Shown: positions 1 through 11,160, numbered from the stretch's first letter. The stretch is DNA of 64,000 nucleotides from Scilla litardierei (GCA_030789695.1 CM061138.1:184799051-184863050); one strand, 5' to 3'. A program made the numbers and translations. Notes: generated by a model from the letters alone, not told the origin.

Positions 1-1567
1 AATAGTTAGCAGTAGGAATTTTCGTAAATCAGTAAGTTAATTTATAAATATAATGTTAGTATATTAGTTTCATAATATAATATTAGTATATATTATAACA
101 TAGTGTTAGTATGTTATATTTATAACATGTTATGAACATCACCCTAGGATAGAGAACCTAATAAAAACAAATTATTATTTAATATTTTGATTATGTTGGG
201 ACGAACCTAATTCAGAGATATGTTTAATCAACCCAGAGAACTAGTCGTGCCATGAAGTAGTGCTCGTCAAGACGAACCCAACGACACCAAAATCACCGAA
301 AACAGGCAAGTGTGCGAGTTATTATAAATTATTGAAATTTAATGTTTTTAAATTGCCTTTCATTTAAAGCTGAATTACGGAAAATTGACCAGTGAAATGA
401 CGCTCACAAAAATTACCATGATAATCTACACTTATTATGTGACACGTTGATATAAAATTTCGCATGTTTAGGAGTTAAGATTTGACAACGAAAAATACTT
501 GTTTGTAGCTTGTTTATTAATTAACCCAATTAATTTCCTTATTTTAAATTGTTGTAAATGTCGTAAAATAAGAAAATGATGATGATTAATATGGTTCACC
601 GCATGCTTGTACACACTTGTTAGAATGGACATTGATAGAATAACTTGAAAGAACTTGAATTCGTGAACTTGCGCCCTCGATGGCGAGATCTTGAATTTGT
701 GAACTCGTGAACTTGATTAGGCTGGATCGTGTTCCAGCACAACATTTGAGTGGAGTTAGGGTTGAGCGGCCACTAAGCGTGTGTGAAAGGGTCCCCTTCA
801 AGAGCACCACCTACACGGTAGGTGGCGTCAATCACGATTATATCCCGTGAGAAGGATAGATTCACTCACCATGACTTAAAAGCGTGAACCTTAGGCATGA
901 TAGAAAAACATATGCATGGAACTTGAACAAATTGTCGTTACTTTACTTGCACTTTAAAATTGACATGTTCACAACTACTTTGCTTTAATTCTTTAGAACT
1001 TTAATGTTCATAAATGCCTTACTTTATTTGACATACTCACAACTGTATTGCTGATTAAAATGTATAAGTGTGACATTAAAACTGCCTTCACCTTTTAACC
1101 TGTTTTAATTATTCGTACACCTTACCTTGGGTGATCTCACCATTTTACTTGTCAGACCATGTGCTGACATACATTCATGTTTTTGGAATGTATGTCAGAT
1201 CACGAGACAGAATACCAGGAGCAAGAGTTGTTTGTTACAGCTAACCCAGTGAGCCAGGAGTCGCTCCATGCGGAGGACTAGAGACTAGTTTTGTTGCTGA
1301 TTTAGTTTTATTTTAGCACTTTGTAGTAGGTTATGTTTCCTTGTTGTGTTTCCTTTGGCCATGTTGAGACCATTTTGCTTTTATTTCGTGTACGAACTCT
1401 TGGATGTGGCTTTGAATGTATGAATGTTCTATTGTTCTGAATGCATGCAAGAAATCCTGCGAGGTTGTTGTCACAGACGCTTAATGAACTCGAGCTTCAT
1501 CGCTCCAGTTCATGCGGACCTTCGTAACGTTCTCGTTTCCATTGTTTTTGCGAAACTAGGCGTTACA
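1..1567 (+). repeat. 5' LTR of the Tekay-type element (3' portion only)
   Basis: It aligns with small indels to 8618-10187 and ends in CGTTACA, the inverted counterpart of the TGTAACG that opens the 3' LTR at 6274. The missing 5' part, about 2.3 kb, lies before the window. From 1568 to 1695 there is non-coding leader, ending in TTTTCTTGTCGCAG, which resembles a splice acceptor just before the gag start. Confidence 0.88.
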
Positions 1568-1695
1568 GGTTTTTTGTGGTGGCCCATGCAGGTCAATGCA
1601 TCTGTGAGAATTCAGAACAATAAGAATGTTAGCATTAGCCATATATCTAGAGTAATCATGTACACGAGATTAATTCGGGGTTTTCTTGTCGCAGA

Positions 1696-2791
1696 ATGGC
1701 AGGAAGACGCAATACTCGACCTGGAGCAAATGCTGCCGGAGGCGGAGATGATGACATCAGCCAGATGCTTGGAGTCATGAGAGATGTTCGAGGTTCAGCA
1801 CCATCTGGTCCAGCAGGGACAGCAGGCTGCACCAACTACACCACCTCATCCTCACTTCGAGCCTGGAACCAAGCAATTCCGAGAGATGCGCCCGAAGAGC
1901 TTCTCCGGAAGAGAAGGTCCACTAGGAGCCGAAGAGTGGATTCGTAGCACTGAGGACGACTTGGGCATTTCCTGAGTCAATCCGATCGAGTGGGTGGAAC
2001 TAGCCAAGAAGCAGTTGACGGATAATGCCCGCAACTGGTAGGATGCTGAGAAGACCATGTTGATCAAGCCAATTCCATAGGCTACTTTCTGGCTGAGATT
2101 TGACGCTTAGTATTTCCCGAAGGCTGCGAAGAGAGAGATGTAGCAGTGATTAATCAACTTGGTCCAGGGCACCATGACCGTTGATGAGTATGAGGCTGAG
2201 TTTGCCATGCTGAGCCGCTTTGCCCCTACTCTAGTGGCGGACCCAGAGGACCGTGCCCACCGCTTCCTGCAGAACTTGGATCTGGATATTCAAGCTTCGA
2301 TGTTCTCAGCCACTTTTACTACACATGAGGAAGTCCTGGTGGCAGCGAGGAAGCATGAACTGATCGTGAATCAGAAGAAGGCACGTCAGGCAGGCAAGCG
2401 CCCGATGAAGTTGCAGAGGAGTGCACCTAGGCCCATGGTTCGTATAGTTCAGACCATTCAGTTCAAGATGCCAGCTGCACCTGTCCCCAACCGAGCTCAG
2501 CTGACTTATCATTACTGCAGCAAGTCTGGACATGTGAAGAAGGATTGTAGAATGATACTGAATCTATGCATGGTCTATGGATCGCCTGATAATGCTGCAA
2601 GGGACTGTCCCCACAGCACTCGACATGTACCTGCTGGAGCACCTGAACCTGCTAAGCGAATAGTACATGCACCTGGACAGCGTGGACCGCCTCTAGTTCC
2701 ACAGAATCAAGCTTTTCAGCAAGCCAACCAGCCGAAGCGTCGGGCGTTCACCATGATAGCTATAGAGGCTGAGGCTGAGGATGATGTGATT
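1696..2791 (+). pseudogene. Gag (capsid/nucleocapsid) of the Tekay-type element, broken
   Basis: The start chosen is ATG 1696 (MAGRRNTRPGAN), with a Gly/Asp-rich opening. A frameshift near 1784 moves to a second frame reading PKSFSGREGPLGAEEW, then several premature stops between 1974 and 2145, then an open part from 2159. The stretch DEYEAEFAMLSRFAPTLV is a typical retrotransposon capsid (Retrotrans_gag) segment. A zinc knuckle at about 2509-2555 reads YCSKSGHVKKDC, with the first cysteine of CCHC replaced by tyrosine, so RNA binding is probably lost. Its product would have formed the cytoplasmic virus-like particle. It ends at a possible splice donor GTAAGT at 2792. Confidence 0.8.
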
Positions 2792-2886
2792 GTAAGTAAC
2801 ATCTAGACTTAGTCTTTACCTTGTTTATACATTCATGCTTGCTTAGTTAGATCACCATGCTTAACTTAGTTATATTATATCTTAAG
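2792..2886 (+). other. Possible intron between gag and protease of the Tekay-type element
   Basis: This 95-base segment starts GTAAGT and ends TTAAG. It contains several stops, and removing it joins the gag frame to the protease frame in phase 0. It is AT-rich compared with its flanks. A later AG at 2910-2911 has a better pyrimidine tract but would join the frames wrongly. The splice interpretation is inference; it could also be decayed spacer. Confidence 0.35.
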
Positions 2887-3415
2887 TGTCATCTTAGTTT
2901 CTTCTCACCAGCCCTGACCCTGTTTGATTCTGGGGCTTCTATGTGCATCTTATCCCGAAAGTTTGTGAGTGAACACTCGATCCCCACTTTCACTCTTCCC
3001 AAGTGTTGGAATATCACTACTAGGAATTGGGTAGTGAAGGTTGCATTGGGATGCAGACCATGTCCATTGGTGATTAGTGGACATGAGTTATATGCTGATT
3101 TTATTGTCTACGATTTACCCAACTGCGATGCTGTTCTCGGCATTGATTAGTTAGGAGCTTTCTATGCCACGATCAACTGTCACATGAAGAAAGTGGTATT
3201 CGAAATTCCTCATCATCCAGTGTTCGAGTTCGTCAGTGGAGGTCGTTCGCTTGGACCTGTCAAATTCCGTGCCCAGCCGAGTGAATTGATTGTTGCAACT
3301 TTGATAGCTAAACCTGAGAAGCCTGCAGTAGTGAGAGATTTTGAAGACGTCTTCCCTGAAGACATTTCTGAATTGCCGCCCGATCGAGCTTGGAGTTCGG
3401 CATTGATCTTATGCT
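2887..3415 (+). pseudogene. Aspartic protease of the Tekay-type element, broken
   Basis: The catalytic triad context is seen as LTLFDSGASMC at about 2917-2949, the aspartic protease active site of Ty3/gypsy elements. It continues to a stop at 3148-3150 after AVLGID, where the family normally has Trp (GIDW), then reads on from 3184 to about 3415 with the connector [12 protein letters not shown] frameshift near 3395 leads into the RT frame. Its role would be maturation cleavage of the Gag-Pol polyprotein. Confidence 0.78.
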
Positions 3416-4907
3416 AGGGGCTCAACCGATTTCGAAGACGCCTTACCGTATGGCTCCTGCAGAGCTGGAAGAGCTGAGGAAGCAGTTGGATAAGCTATTG
3501 CAGAAGGGCTTCATTCATCCGAGTGTTTCCCCCGGGGTGCACCTGTCTTGGTGAAGAATAAAGACGGATCGAGGAGAATGTGCATTGACTATTGGGGGCT
3601 GAACAAGGTCACAGTGAAGAACAAGTACCCGTTGCCCCGTATCGACGATATCTTCGATCAGCTTGGTGGATCGAGAGTATTCTCGAAGTTGGATATCCGG
3701 AGCGAATATCATCAGGTGAAAGTCAGGAGAGAATATGTTCCCAAAACTGCTTTTCGGACCAAGTACGAGCATTATGAGTTTGTTGTCATGCCTTTCGGTG
3801 TGACTATCGCCCCTGTCGTGTTCATGAATCTCCTGAATCTTATCTTCTATGATTTCCTAGATAAGTTCGTGGTGATTTTCATAGATGATATCTTGGTATA
3901 TTCGAAGAGCGAGGAGGAACATACTGAGCATTTGAGAATGGTTTTGGAGACGCTCCGTCGTCATAGTCCATATGTCAAGTTCAGCAAATGCGAATTCTGG
4001 ACAGAGTTGCATTCCTTGGACACGTGGTATCAGGAGATGGTATTTCAGTGGATCCAGAGAAGGTCAAAGCAGTCAGTGAATGGCCTACACCTCGATCAAC
4101 ATCTGACATTAGGAGTTCCCTTGGATTGGCGGGATATTATAGCAGATTCATCAAGGACTTCTCGATGATAGCTAAGCCTATGACGAGATTGACGAGGAAG
4201 GATGCCAAGTTCAGTTGGTCAGATTCATGTGAGCATGCCTTTAGCACCCTGAAGGAGAGGCTGACTACTGCACTGGTCTTGGCTATTCCAGACAGAAGCA
4301 GAGGCTTCAAGATATTTTGTGACGTAGCAGACAAGGGCCTTGGATGTGTTGTACACCAGTACAATCATGTGATCGCATATTCTTCGTGTCAGTTGAAGGT
4401 TTATGAGAAGAACTATCTCACCCATGATTTGGAGTTAGCTGTTGTCGTCTTTGCATTGAAAATCTAGTGACATTTCTTACTAGGGGAGAAAGTGAAAATT
4501 TTCATTGATCATAAAAGTTTGAAATACATATTCACTCAGAAAGAGCTGAATATGAGGCAGCGTAAATGTTGGAGTTGATGGCCGACTACGACATCGACCT
4601 TCAGTATCATATGGGGAAGGTGAATGTCGTACCAGAGGTGATGATTATTACAACTCAGTGGAAGTTACAGCAGGATCTGCGAGAGTTAGATGTTGAAGTT
4701 GTTCTACCGGGGGTCACCTCATCGTTAATGAACATGCAGATTCAGTCGACGATTGTAGATCGGATCAAGGCTGCTCAAGCTAGAGATGTTAAGTTGCAGA
4801 AGATCAGAGAGCAGGTTGGAGCAGGACTCCGGACTGATTTTCTTATTTATGAGGATGGATCCCTGAGATATGGCAGGAGAATCTGCGTACCTGCAGGGGA
4901 TATCTGA
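3416..4907 (+). pseudogene. Reverse transcriptase and RNase H of the Tekay-type element, broken
   Basis: The RT fingers and palm are recognisable: [16 protein letters not shown], then [28 protein letters not shown], and the catalytic motif FIDDILVYS at about 3877-3905 with both aspartates intact. A frameshift near 3990 leads to [19 protein letters not shown] and then [14 protein letters not shown]. RNase H begins [13 protein letters not shown] at about 4315 and is cut by a TAG-TGA pair at 4465-4470, in place of an expected Trp-Arg. A further stop or substitution follows near 4565. The domain order is that of Ty3/gypsy pol. It is non-functional. Confidence 0.85.
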
Positions 4908-6231
4908 GGGGAATTGATGAATAAGGCACATGGTTCACCTTATTCCATTCATCCTGGTGGTACGAAGATGTACAAGAATCTTCGTCAGAATTTCTGGTGG
5001 CTCGGGATGAAGAGAAGCGTAGCACGGAGCGTTGCTAAGTGTCTTGTGTGTCAGCAAGTGAAGGCTGAGCATCATCGCACTGCTGGACTGCTACAACCTC
5101 TGCCGATCCCAGAGTGGAAGTGACATCACATCACGATGGATTTCGTGACTGGCTTACTTTGAAGCACCAAGCAGAACGATGCAATCTGAGTCATCGTTGA
5201 TCGATTGACTAAGTCTGCGCACTTCATACCATTCCGAGTGGGACAATCCACGGAGATACTGGCGAGGAAGTATATGGAGGTAATGATCTGACTCAGACCC
5301 TTATATTTCTTTCTGGTACAAGTTGTGATGTGAAACATGTCGTGTAGGAGATTGTACGACTGCATGGAGTCCCCATGAGCATTGTATCCGACCGAAATAC
5401 GAGATTCACGTCTCAGTTCTGGAAAAGTCTGCAGACCAATCTAGGTACCAGTCTGAAATTCAGCACTGCGTATCACCAACAAACGGATGGATAGTCAGAG
5501 CTTACCATTTTGGAGGATATGCTGAGCGCCTGCATGTTGGATCTCAAAGGCTCATGAGAGGATCATCTGCATCTGGTGGAGTTCTCCTACAACAGTTATC
5601 AAGCGAGCATTGGCATGGCGTCATTTGCTGCTCTCTATGGGAGGAAATGTCGATCGCCACTGAGTTGAGATGATATTGGTGATAGAGAGCTATTGGGACC
5701 AGATATGATAGTCGAAGCAGTTGATGTGCGGGATATCAGGGACAAGCTTCGGATCGCCCAAGACCGTTAGAAGCATTGGGCGGATGCTAAACGGCGTCCT
5801 CTAGAGTTTCAACCGGGAGATCATGTGTTCCTGAAGATCTTCCCGAATCGAGTGATCCGCTTTGGGAAGCGAGGCAAGCTTAGTCCGAGATACATTGGAC
5901 CCTTCGATGTGCTAAAGCGAGCTGGAGAGGTAGCTTATCCTTAGCACTGCCACCATCCTTGGAGGGAGTTCATGACGTCTTCCATGTGTCCCAGCTCCGT
6001 CGCTATACCAGCGACCCTTCTCACGATGTGTACTCGAAGATTACAGTTCGGTCGGATTTGACGTATGAGCAGCAGCCAGTGCAGATCCTTGACAGACGTC
6101 AGAAGACGCTCAGGAACAAGTACGTCAGTCTTGTTAGAGTGATGTGGCGTCATGATTCGCCAGGAGAGTCCACCTGGGATAGGAAAGAGGATATGAGAGA
6201 GCGCTACCCTCATTTGTTTCCCGATCAGTAG
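4908..6231 (+). pseudogene. Integrase and C-terminal chromodomain-like segment, broken
   Basis: The HHCC zinc-binding domain lies at 4914-5090 (ending KCLVCQQVKAEH). The catalytic core follows with MDFVTGLL at 5135, DRLTKSAHF at about 5200 and, after an intron-like 68-base segment, [14 protein letters not shown] at about 5383. Several TAG/TGA stops interrupt it, for example in DG(stop)SELT near 5492. The GPFDVLKR segment lies at 5900. The open 3' part (5959-6231) reads VFHVSQLRRY and ends with MWRHDSPGESTWDRKEDM, a chromodomain-like tail that in chromoviruses directs integration to heterochromatin. Its stop is TAG at 6229. Confidence 0.83.
5280..5347 (+). other. Candidate 68-base GT-AG intron inside the integrase core
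   Basis: Upstream the frame reads KYME and downstream [13 protein letters not shown], which are adjacent residues in related integrases. The 68 bases in between start GTAATG, contain TTATATTTCTTTCTGG and end TCGTGTAG. The length is not a multiple of three, so only its removal keeps the frame. The splice reading is inference from position, ends and frame. Confidence 0.5.
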
Positions 6232-6259
6232 TTAGAAATTCCGAGGGCGAAATTTTCTA

Positions 6260-6273
6260 TAAAGTGGGTAGGA
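6260..6273 (+). promoter_or_regulatory. Polypurine tract of the Tekay-type element
   Basis: The sequence TAAAGTGGGTAGGA stands directly against the 3' LTR start TGTAACGG at 6274. It is the primer site for plus-strand DNA synthesis in LTR elements. Confidence 0.7.
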
Positions 6274-6649
6274 TGTAACGGCCACATTTCCGTCGTACGT
6301 ATTTCGTACGTACCTCTTTGATGTATTGGATTGTGTGTTATCTTTCACTTTGATTTTAAATTTATTATCTGCAGTTCGGACTCACGATCGGACCATGTAT
6401 TCACGGTCCTCTCGAAGGCGCGATCGTCCCGGTATTTTCCTTATAATTTTTGGTCGACACCGAGTCGAGTGCATCGTGGTAAAATCAAAATCTATATATT
6501 TTTCCATACTAAATGTTTTCAAATGTAATGTTTTCAAATTTAAGTAATTAAATCTAACGTTCTGTTAAAAGAAAAGCTTTGGAATTTAATTTAAAATTTG
6601 ATCAAACTTTTTTAACTAATTTGTATTTTTGCTTACAAAATCATATCCT

Positions 6650-7690
6650 ATCTCTTCCCCCCCAAATCCCATGCATGGGTCTCGTATCAACCCACGTCCG
6701 CCCTTCGTGCATGCGGATCCCCTGCATTCCCTTCTCAACAAACCACGCAACACCCCCTCCCACGTTCTCGCAACCAACTCCACTCGTCGTTCGCCTCCTT
6801 CTTCTTCTCCCCCTTCTTCTTCTCCCCTACTTAAACGCCAGCCCTCGCCTAACCCTCCTCCCAAACTTCCCAGCGCCCCTCCCTTGCCAAGCCCAAACGC
6901 CAGCCCTCGCCTAACCCTCCTCCCAAACTTCCCAGCGCCCTTCCCTTGCCAAGCCCGCACGCCCAACGCCCCACAGCTCGATACCGCACAGCCCGCAACC
7001 CGCACCGCTCTCCGACCCACCTCTCCTCTTCAAAACACAGCCCTGCCACCTCGCAACTGCGGCGACCCGCTCAACCACCGTCAGCCCGCCTCCGTCGAAC
7101 ACAACCGCCGCGCCCGCAAGCCCGCACAGCCCTCATCTTCCACCTCCGACCACCCGCCTTCTCACCGCCCACAAGCCCGCCACGCTCTCGAACCCCGCAC
7201 AGCGCCGTCAGCCCCGTCGACCTCGCCTCCAAGCCTCCGACCCGCGCCTCTGACCTCCACGCACACCGACAAACCCAACCCGCTCCGATCATCACCCCAC
7301 GCCTAGTACACCTCCGACCACCCGCCTTCTCACCGCCCACAAGCCCGCCACGCTCCTAGCCCCGCACTTTCGCCTCCCCGTGTCTCCCCTCTCATCGCCG
7401 GCGAACCCGAACCCAGCACCCATCCCCTCTCATTGTTCCTCCGCCCAGCACCGTAAGCCCGCAAGCCCGCGACCTCGCCTTGCAGCCCACACCGCCACCT
7501 CTCAGCCTTCCCATCAAGGCCTCCGACTTTCCTCCGACCCGCTCCAACACCGCCACCTCCTCTCCTCGGCATCTCCAACTGCACCCCCGAAGGCTTCCCT
7601 TCCTCCGCCCGCAGTCGCCATGCCTCCCTGAGCTCGCCACCAGTCACCGCTCCTCGCCCCTCGCCGTCGCCGCTATCTGCAAGGAACGAC
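6650..7690 (+). repeat. C-rich, stop-poor block within the LTR with internal direct repeats
   Basis: This stretch is strongly C-rich on the + strand. A 62-base unit is repeated in tandem starting at 6836 and 6898. A 44-base unit is repeated at 7143-7186 and about 7311-7354. Open frames of 120-225 codons occur on both strands, but their Pro/Ser/Arg or Gly/Arg composition follows from base composition. It probably corresponds to the transcribed leader of the element, since TTAAAC at 6831 could serve as a weak TATA box. No protein family is recognised. Confidence 0.5.
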
Positions 7691-7760
7691 GCGCCATTCA
7701 TGTGAGTGTTACGTCACTGAATATTAAAATATAACATTATATAATAGTTAGTATTATATA

Positions 7761-8523
7761 AAGAGGTAGGATCTTATGACCCCCAAATATAACCCCAAAA
7801 TAACCCCCTCCCGTGGCCCTCCATAATGCGGATCAGCGGTCCGGATCGCCCCATCCAACTCACGCGCGAGAAATTCAATTTCTCGCTCAAAAAGTTTCAG
7901 GTGTTAATTAATTAATCAGCTTAGTTTACCAACCATTCTCCCCACTTTAAAAATGATTTCCGGCCAAACGAGTGGACATCTTAACATAAAAATTAGTTTT
8001 TCCGTCCCCCCTCGTCCTCCCGATCATAACGCGCAGTGTGAAGCCTCGGTTTCAGTGAGGTTTCGGTGACTGAACCCCAAGGTTTCAGTGCCTGGGCGGA
8101 CTGAAACCCAATGCCTGGGAGAACTGAAACCTTGGGTTTCAGTCCGCCCAGGCACTGAAACCTTGGGTTTCAGTCACCGAAACCTCACTGAAACCGAGGC
8201 TTCACACTGCGCGTTCTGATCGGGAGGAAGAGGGGGGACGGAAAAACTAATTTTTATGTTAAGATGTCCACTCGTTTGGCCGGAAATCATTTTTAAAGTG
8301 GGAAGAATGGTGGGTAAACTAAGCGGATTAATTAATTAACAGCTGAAACTTTTTGAGCGAGAAATTGAATTTCTCGCGAGAGAAATTCAATTTCTCACGA
8401 ATTCTCTCCATCATCTCCCTCAACCATTGGGTGATCTGTGCCGTTGATCTACGTTGATCGTGCGGCCAAGAGAGGGGGTTATATTCGGGGGTTATATTCG
8501 GGGGTCATTTGATCCTTCCTCTT
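7761..8523. mobile_element. Fold-back (hairpin) MITE-like element in the LTR
   Basis: The whole 763 bases form one long inverted repeat. The left end AAGAGGTAGGATC mirrors the right end GATCCTTCCTCTT. Internal blocks such as CGAGAAATTCAATTTCTCGC, GGACATCTTAACATAAAAAT and the GGTTTCAGT repeats appear in reverse complement in the other half, with the turn near 8110. The flanks are TATA-rich (ATATA on both sides), consistent with a short target duplication, though ambiguous. No transposase is encoded. The right arm has an extra copy of the GGTTATATTCGGG word. Confidence 0.78.
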
Positions 8524-10195
8524 ATATAAATGTTAGTTTAATATTATATTTTTAATATTTGTTTTATAACACTCGGTATATGTTATGCATAGTCAATTAG
8601 GATAACCCGGTAATCATAATAGTTAGCAGTAGGAATTTTCGTAAATCAGTAAGTTAATTTATAAATATAATGTTAGTATATTAGTTTCATAATATAATGT
8701 TAGTATATATTATAACATAGTGTTAGTTAGTAGGTTATATTTATAACATGTTATGAACATCATCCTAGGATAGAGAACCTAATATTATTTAATATTTTGA
8801 TTTTGTTGGGACGAACCTAATTCAGAGATATGTTTAATCAAACCAGATAACCAATCGTGCCATGACGTAGTGCTCGTCAAGACGAACCCAACGACACCAA
8901 AATCACCGGAAACAAGCAAGTGTGCGAGTTATTATAAATTATTGAAGTTTAATGTTTTTAAATCGCCTTTCATTTAAAGCTGAATTACGGAAAATTGACC
9001 CGTAAAATGACGCTCACAAAAATTACCATGATAATCTACACTTATTATGTGACACGTTGATATAAAATTTCGCATGTTTAGGATTTAAGATTTGACAACG
9101 AAAAATACTTGTTTGCATCTTGTTTATTAATTAACCCAATTAATTTCCTTATTTTAAATTGTTGTAAATGTCGTAAAATAAGAAAATGCTGATGAATAAT
9201 ATGGTTCACCTCATGCTTGTACACACTTGTTAGAATGGACATTGATGGAATAACTTGAAAGAACTTGAATTCGTGAACTTGCGCCATCGATGGCGAAATC
9301 TTGAATTCGTGAACTCGTGAACTTGATTAGGCTGGCTCATGTTCCAGCACAACATTTGGTTGAAGTTAGGGTTGAGCGACCACTAAGCGTGTGTGAAAGG
9401 GTCCCCTTCAAGAGCACCACCTACATAGTGGGTGGCATCAATCACGATTATACCCCCGTGAGAAGGATAGATTCACTCACCATGACTTAAAGGCGTGAAC
9501 CCTAGGCATGATAGAAAAACATGTGCATGGAACTTGAACAAATTGTTGTTACTTTACTTGCACTTTAAAATTGCCATATTCACAACTACTTTACTTTAAT
9601 TCTTTAGAACTGTAATGCTCATAAATGCCTTACTTTATTTGACATGCTCACAACTGTATTGCTGATTAAAATGTATAACCGTGACATTAAAACTGTCTTC
9701 ACCTTTTAACCTGTTTTAATTATTCGTACACCTTGCCTTGGGTGATCTCACTATTTTACTTGCCAGACCCTTTGCTGACATACATTCATATTTTTAGAAT
9801 GTATGTCAGATCACAAGACAGAGTACCAGGAGCAGGAGTTGTTTGATACGGCTGCCCCAGTGAGCCAAGAGTTTGTTGACCAGGAGTCGCTCCCTGCAGA
9901 GGACTAGAGACGTGTTCTGTTACTGCTTTAGTTTTATTTTAGCACTTTGTAGTAGGGTATGTTTCCTTGTTGTAGTTTCCTTTGGCCATGTTGAGGCCAT
10001 GTTGCTTTTAATTCGTGTACGAACTCTTAGATGTGGCTTTGAAATGTTCTATTGTTCTGAATGCATGCAAGAAATCCTGCGAGATTGTTGTCACAGACGC
10101 TTAATGAACTCGAGCTTCATCACTCCAGTTCATGCGGACCTTCGTAGCGTTCTCGTTTCCATTGTTTTTGGGAAGCGGAGCGTTACATCACTGCA

Positions 10196-10340
10196 CTCAA
10201 AAAGGGGATTCGGTGTGAAGACTTGGTGAAATCTCTGCATCATAAGCCGCCCCGTAGTTTGGATCAGCTCCTTACCAGAGCAGATCGAAATATGGTGACA
10301 GAGGATGGGATGGCTGCCCGTGATGGGAACACTTCCAAAG
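10196..10340 (+). pseudogene. Gag remnant of a gypsy element (Tat-like?)
   Basis: One frame reads GIRCEDLVKSLHHKPPRSLD followed by QLLTRADRNMVTEDG. This resembles the capsid segment of Tat-type gypsy Gag, in which a run of the form SL..KPP.S..+LL.RA is common. It lies just outside the Tekay element's 3' LTR, so that element probably inserted into it. Only about 45 codons can be followed before stops. The assignment is by motif only. Confidence 0.45.
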
Positions 10341-10611
10341 CCACAACTGGTGACAGATAAAGCAAAAAAAGAAGCTCGGCATAAGGATGGAAAATAGAGA
10401 GCACGTCCATCCTCGGAATGCAGAGCATCTGCGAATGTATTATCTGTAAAAAACAAGTAAACCGAGCAAATCATTTGCTATTTTTATTTTGGTTTCTCTG
10501 TTTTTCACCTCAAAGAATATTTTATCTTGCCAAGCTAATATCTCCAAGAGAACATTAACATGAAGACCATAAACGGCTTCTCCCCTTTTACTTTCTTTAA
10601 AGTGTGCATGT
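10341..10611. other. Spacer without recognisable feature
   Basis: The stretch contains T-rich tracts and a poly-A run near 10362. It has no open frame worth reporting. It presumably belongs to the same decayed element as the neighbouring gag remnant and tandem array. Confidence 0.3.
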
Positions 10612-11160
10612 TTACAGATCAGCGGGGATTACATTCAAAAGACCTCACGGGCTAATCGGCTATACGATCGGAGGACACTCCCTCGCGGGCCATCTAGCTA
10701 TACAATCAGGGATCACTTTCAGTAGATCTCGTAGTCTGATCGGCTATACGATCGGGGGCCACTCCCTCGCGGGCTGATATATCTATACAATCAGGAATAT
10801 CTCAAAAGACCTCGCGGGCTGATCTGGCCATACGATCGGGAGGACGCCTTGCGGGTCGATGTAGTTATACGATGGGGATTACTTTCAAAAAACCTCGCAG
10901 GCTAATCGATTATACGATTAGGGGCCAACACACTCGCATGCCTATCCAGCAATACGATCGGGGATTACTCAGAAAACCTCACGGGCTGATCGGCTATACG
11001 ATCGGAGGTCACTCCCTCGCGGACCGATCCAGCAATACGATTGTGAATTACTATCAAGACCTCGCAGTCTGATCGGTTATACGATCGGAGGCCACTCCTC
11101 ACGGGCCGATTCAGCTATACGATCGAGGATCACTCTCAGTCGACCTCAGCACTGCCACAT
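10612..11160 (+). repeat. Dimeric tandem repeat array, about 83-bp period (38 + 45)
   Basis: Twelve half-units each contain a TATACGATCGG-like core. Short units of about 38 bases (core, then AGGCCACTCCCTCGCGG) alternate with long units of about 45 bases (core, then GGATTACTTTCAAAAGACC). This gives six dimers and a partial one at the left edge. Copies differ by roughly 10-25 percent. The alternation implies amplification of a dimer rather than a monomer. It lies between a gag remnant and an LTR-like region, so it may be the 3' untranslated array of a gypsy element. Confidence 0.8.

Larger units (their letters stand above)
1..10187 (+). mobile_element. Tekay/Del-type Ty3/gypsy chromovirus, decayed, 5' end outside window
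   Basis: The first 1567 bases repeat at 8618-10187, so they are the distal parts of two LTRs. Between them lie, in order, gag, aspartic protease, reverse transcriptase, RNase H, integrase and a C-terminal chromodomain-like segment, the Ty3/gypsy chromovirus order. The very long LTR (3914 bp) and the chromodomain-like C-terminus fit the Tekay/Del lineage; that lineage call is inference. Every domain is broken by stops or frameshifts, many of them C-to-T or G-to-A changes. No clear primer-binding site follows the 5' LTR. The right target duplication would be TCACT at 10188-10192; its left partner lies before base 1. Confidence 0.85.
6274..10187 (+). repeat. 3' LTR of the Tekay-type element, 3914 bp
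   Basis: It opens TGTAACGGCC after the polypurine tract and closes CGTTACA. The distal 1570 bases match 1-1567. It includes a C-rich block (about 6650-7690) and an inserted fold-back element (7761-8523). Whether the 5' LTR has the same insert cannot be seen. The related LTR starting at 63752 shares the TGTAACGGCC opening. Confidence 0.88.

Noticed and set aside
1568..1600. Primer-binding site after the Tekay 5' LTR
   Set aside because: GGTTTTTTGTGGTGGCCC does not match the tRNA-Met or tRNA-Asp complement; no other primer could be named with confidence.
6629..7734. Pro/Ser/Arg-rich frames of up to 225 codons in the Tekay LTR
   Set aside because: They overlap on both strands, follow C-richness and direct repeats, and lie within an LTR.
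10612..11160. CRISPR-like array
   Set aside because: Unit lengths alternate, there are no unique spacers and the surroundings are plant retrotransposons; it is a dimeric minisatellite.
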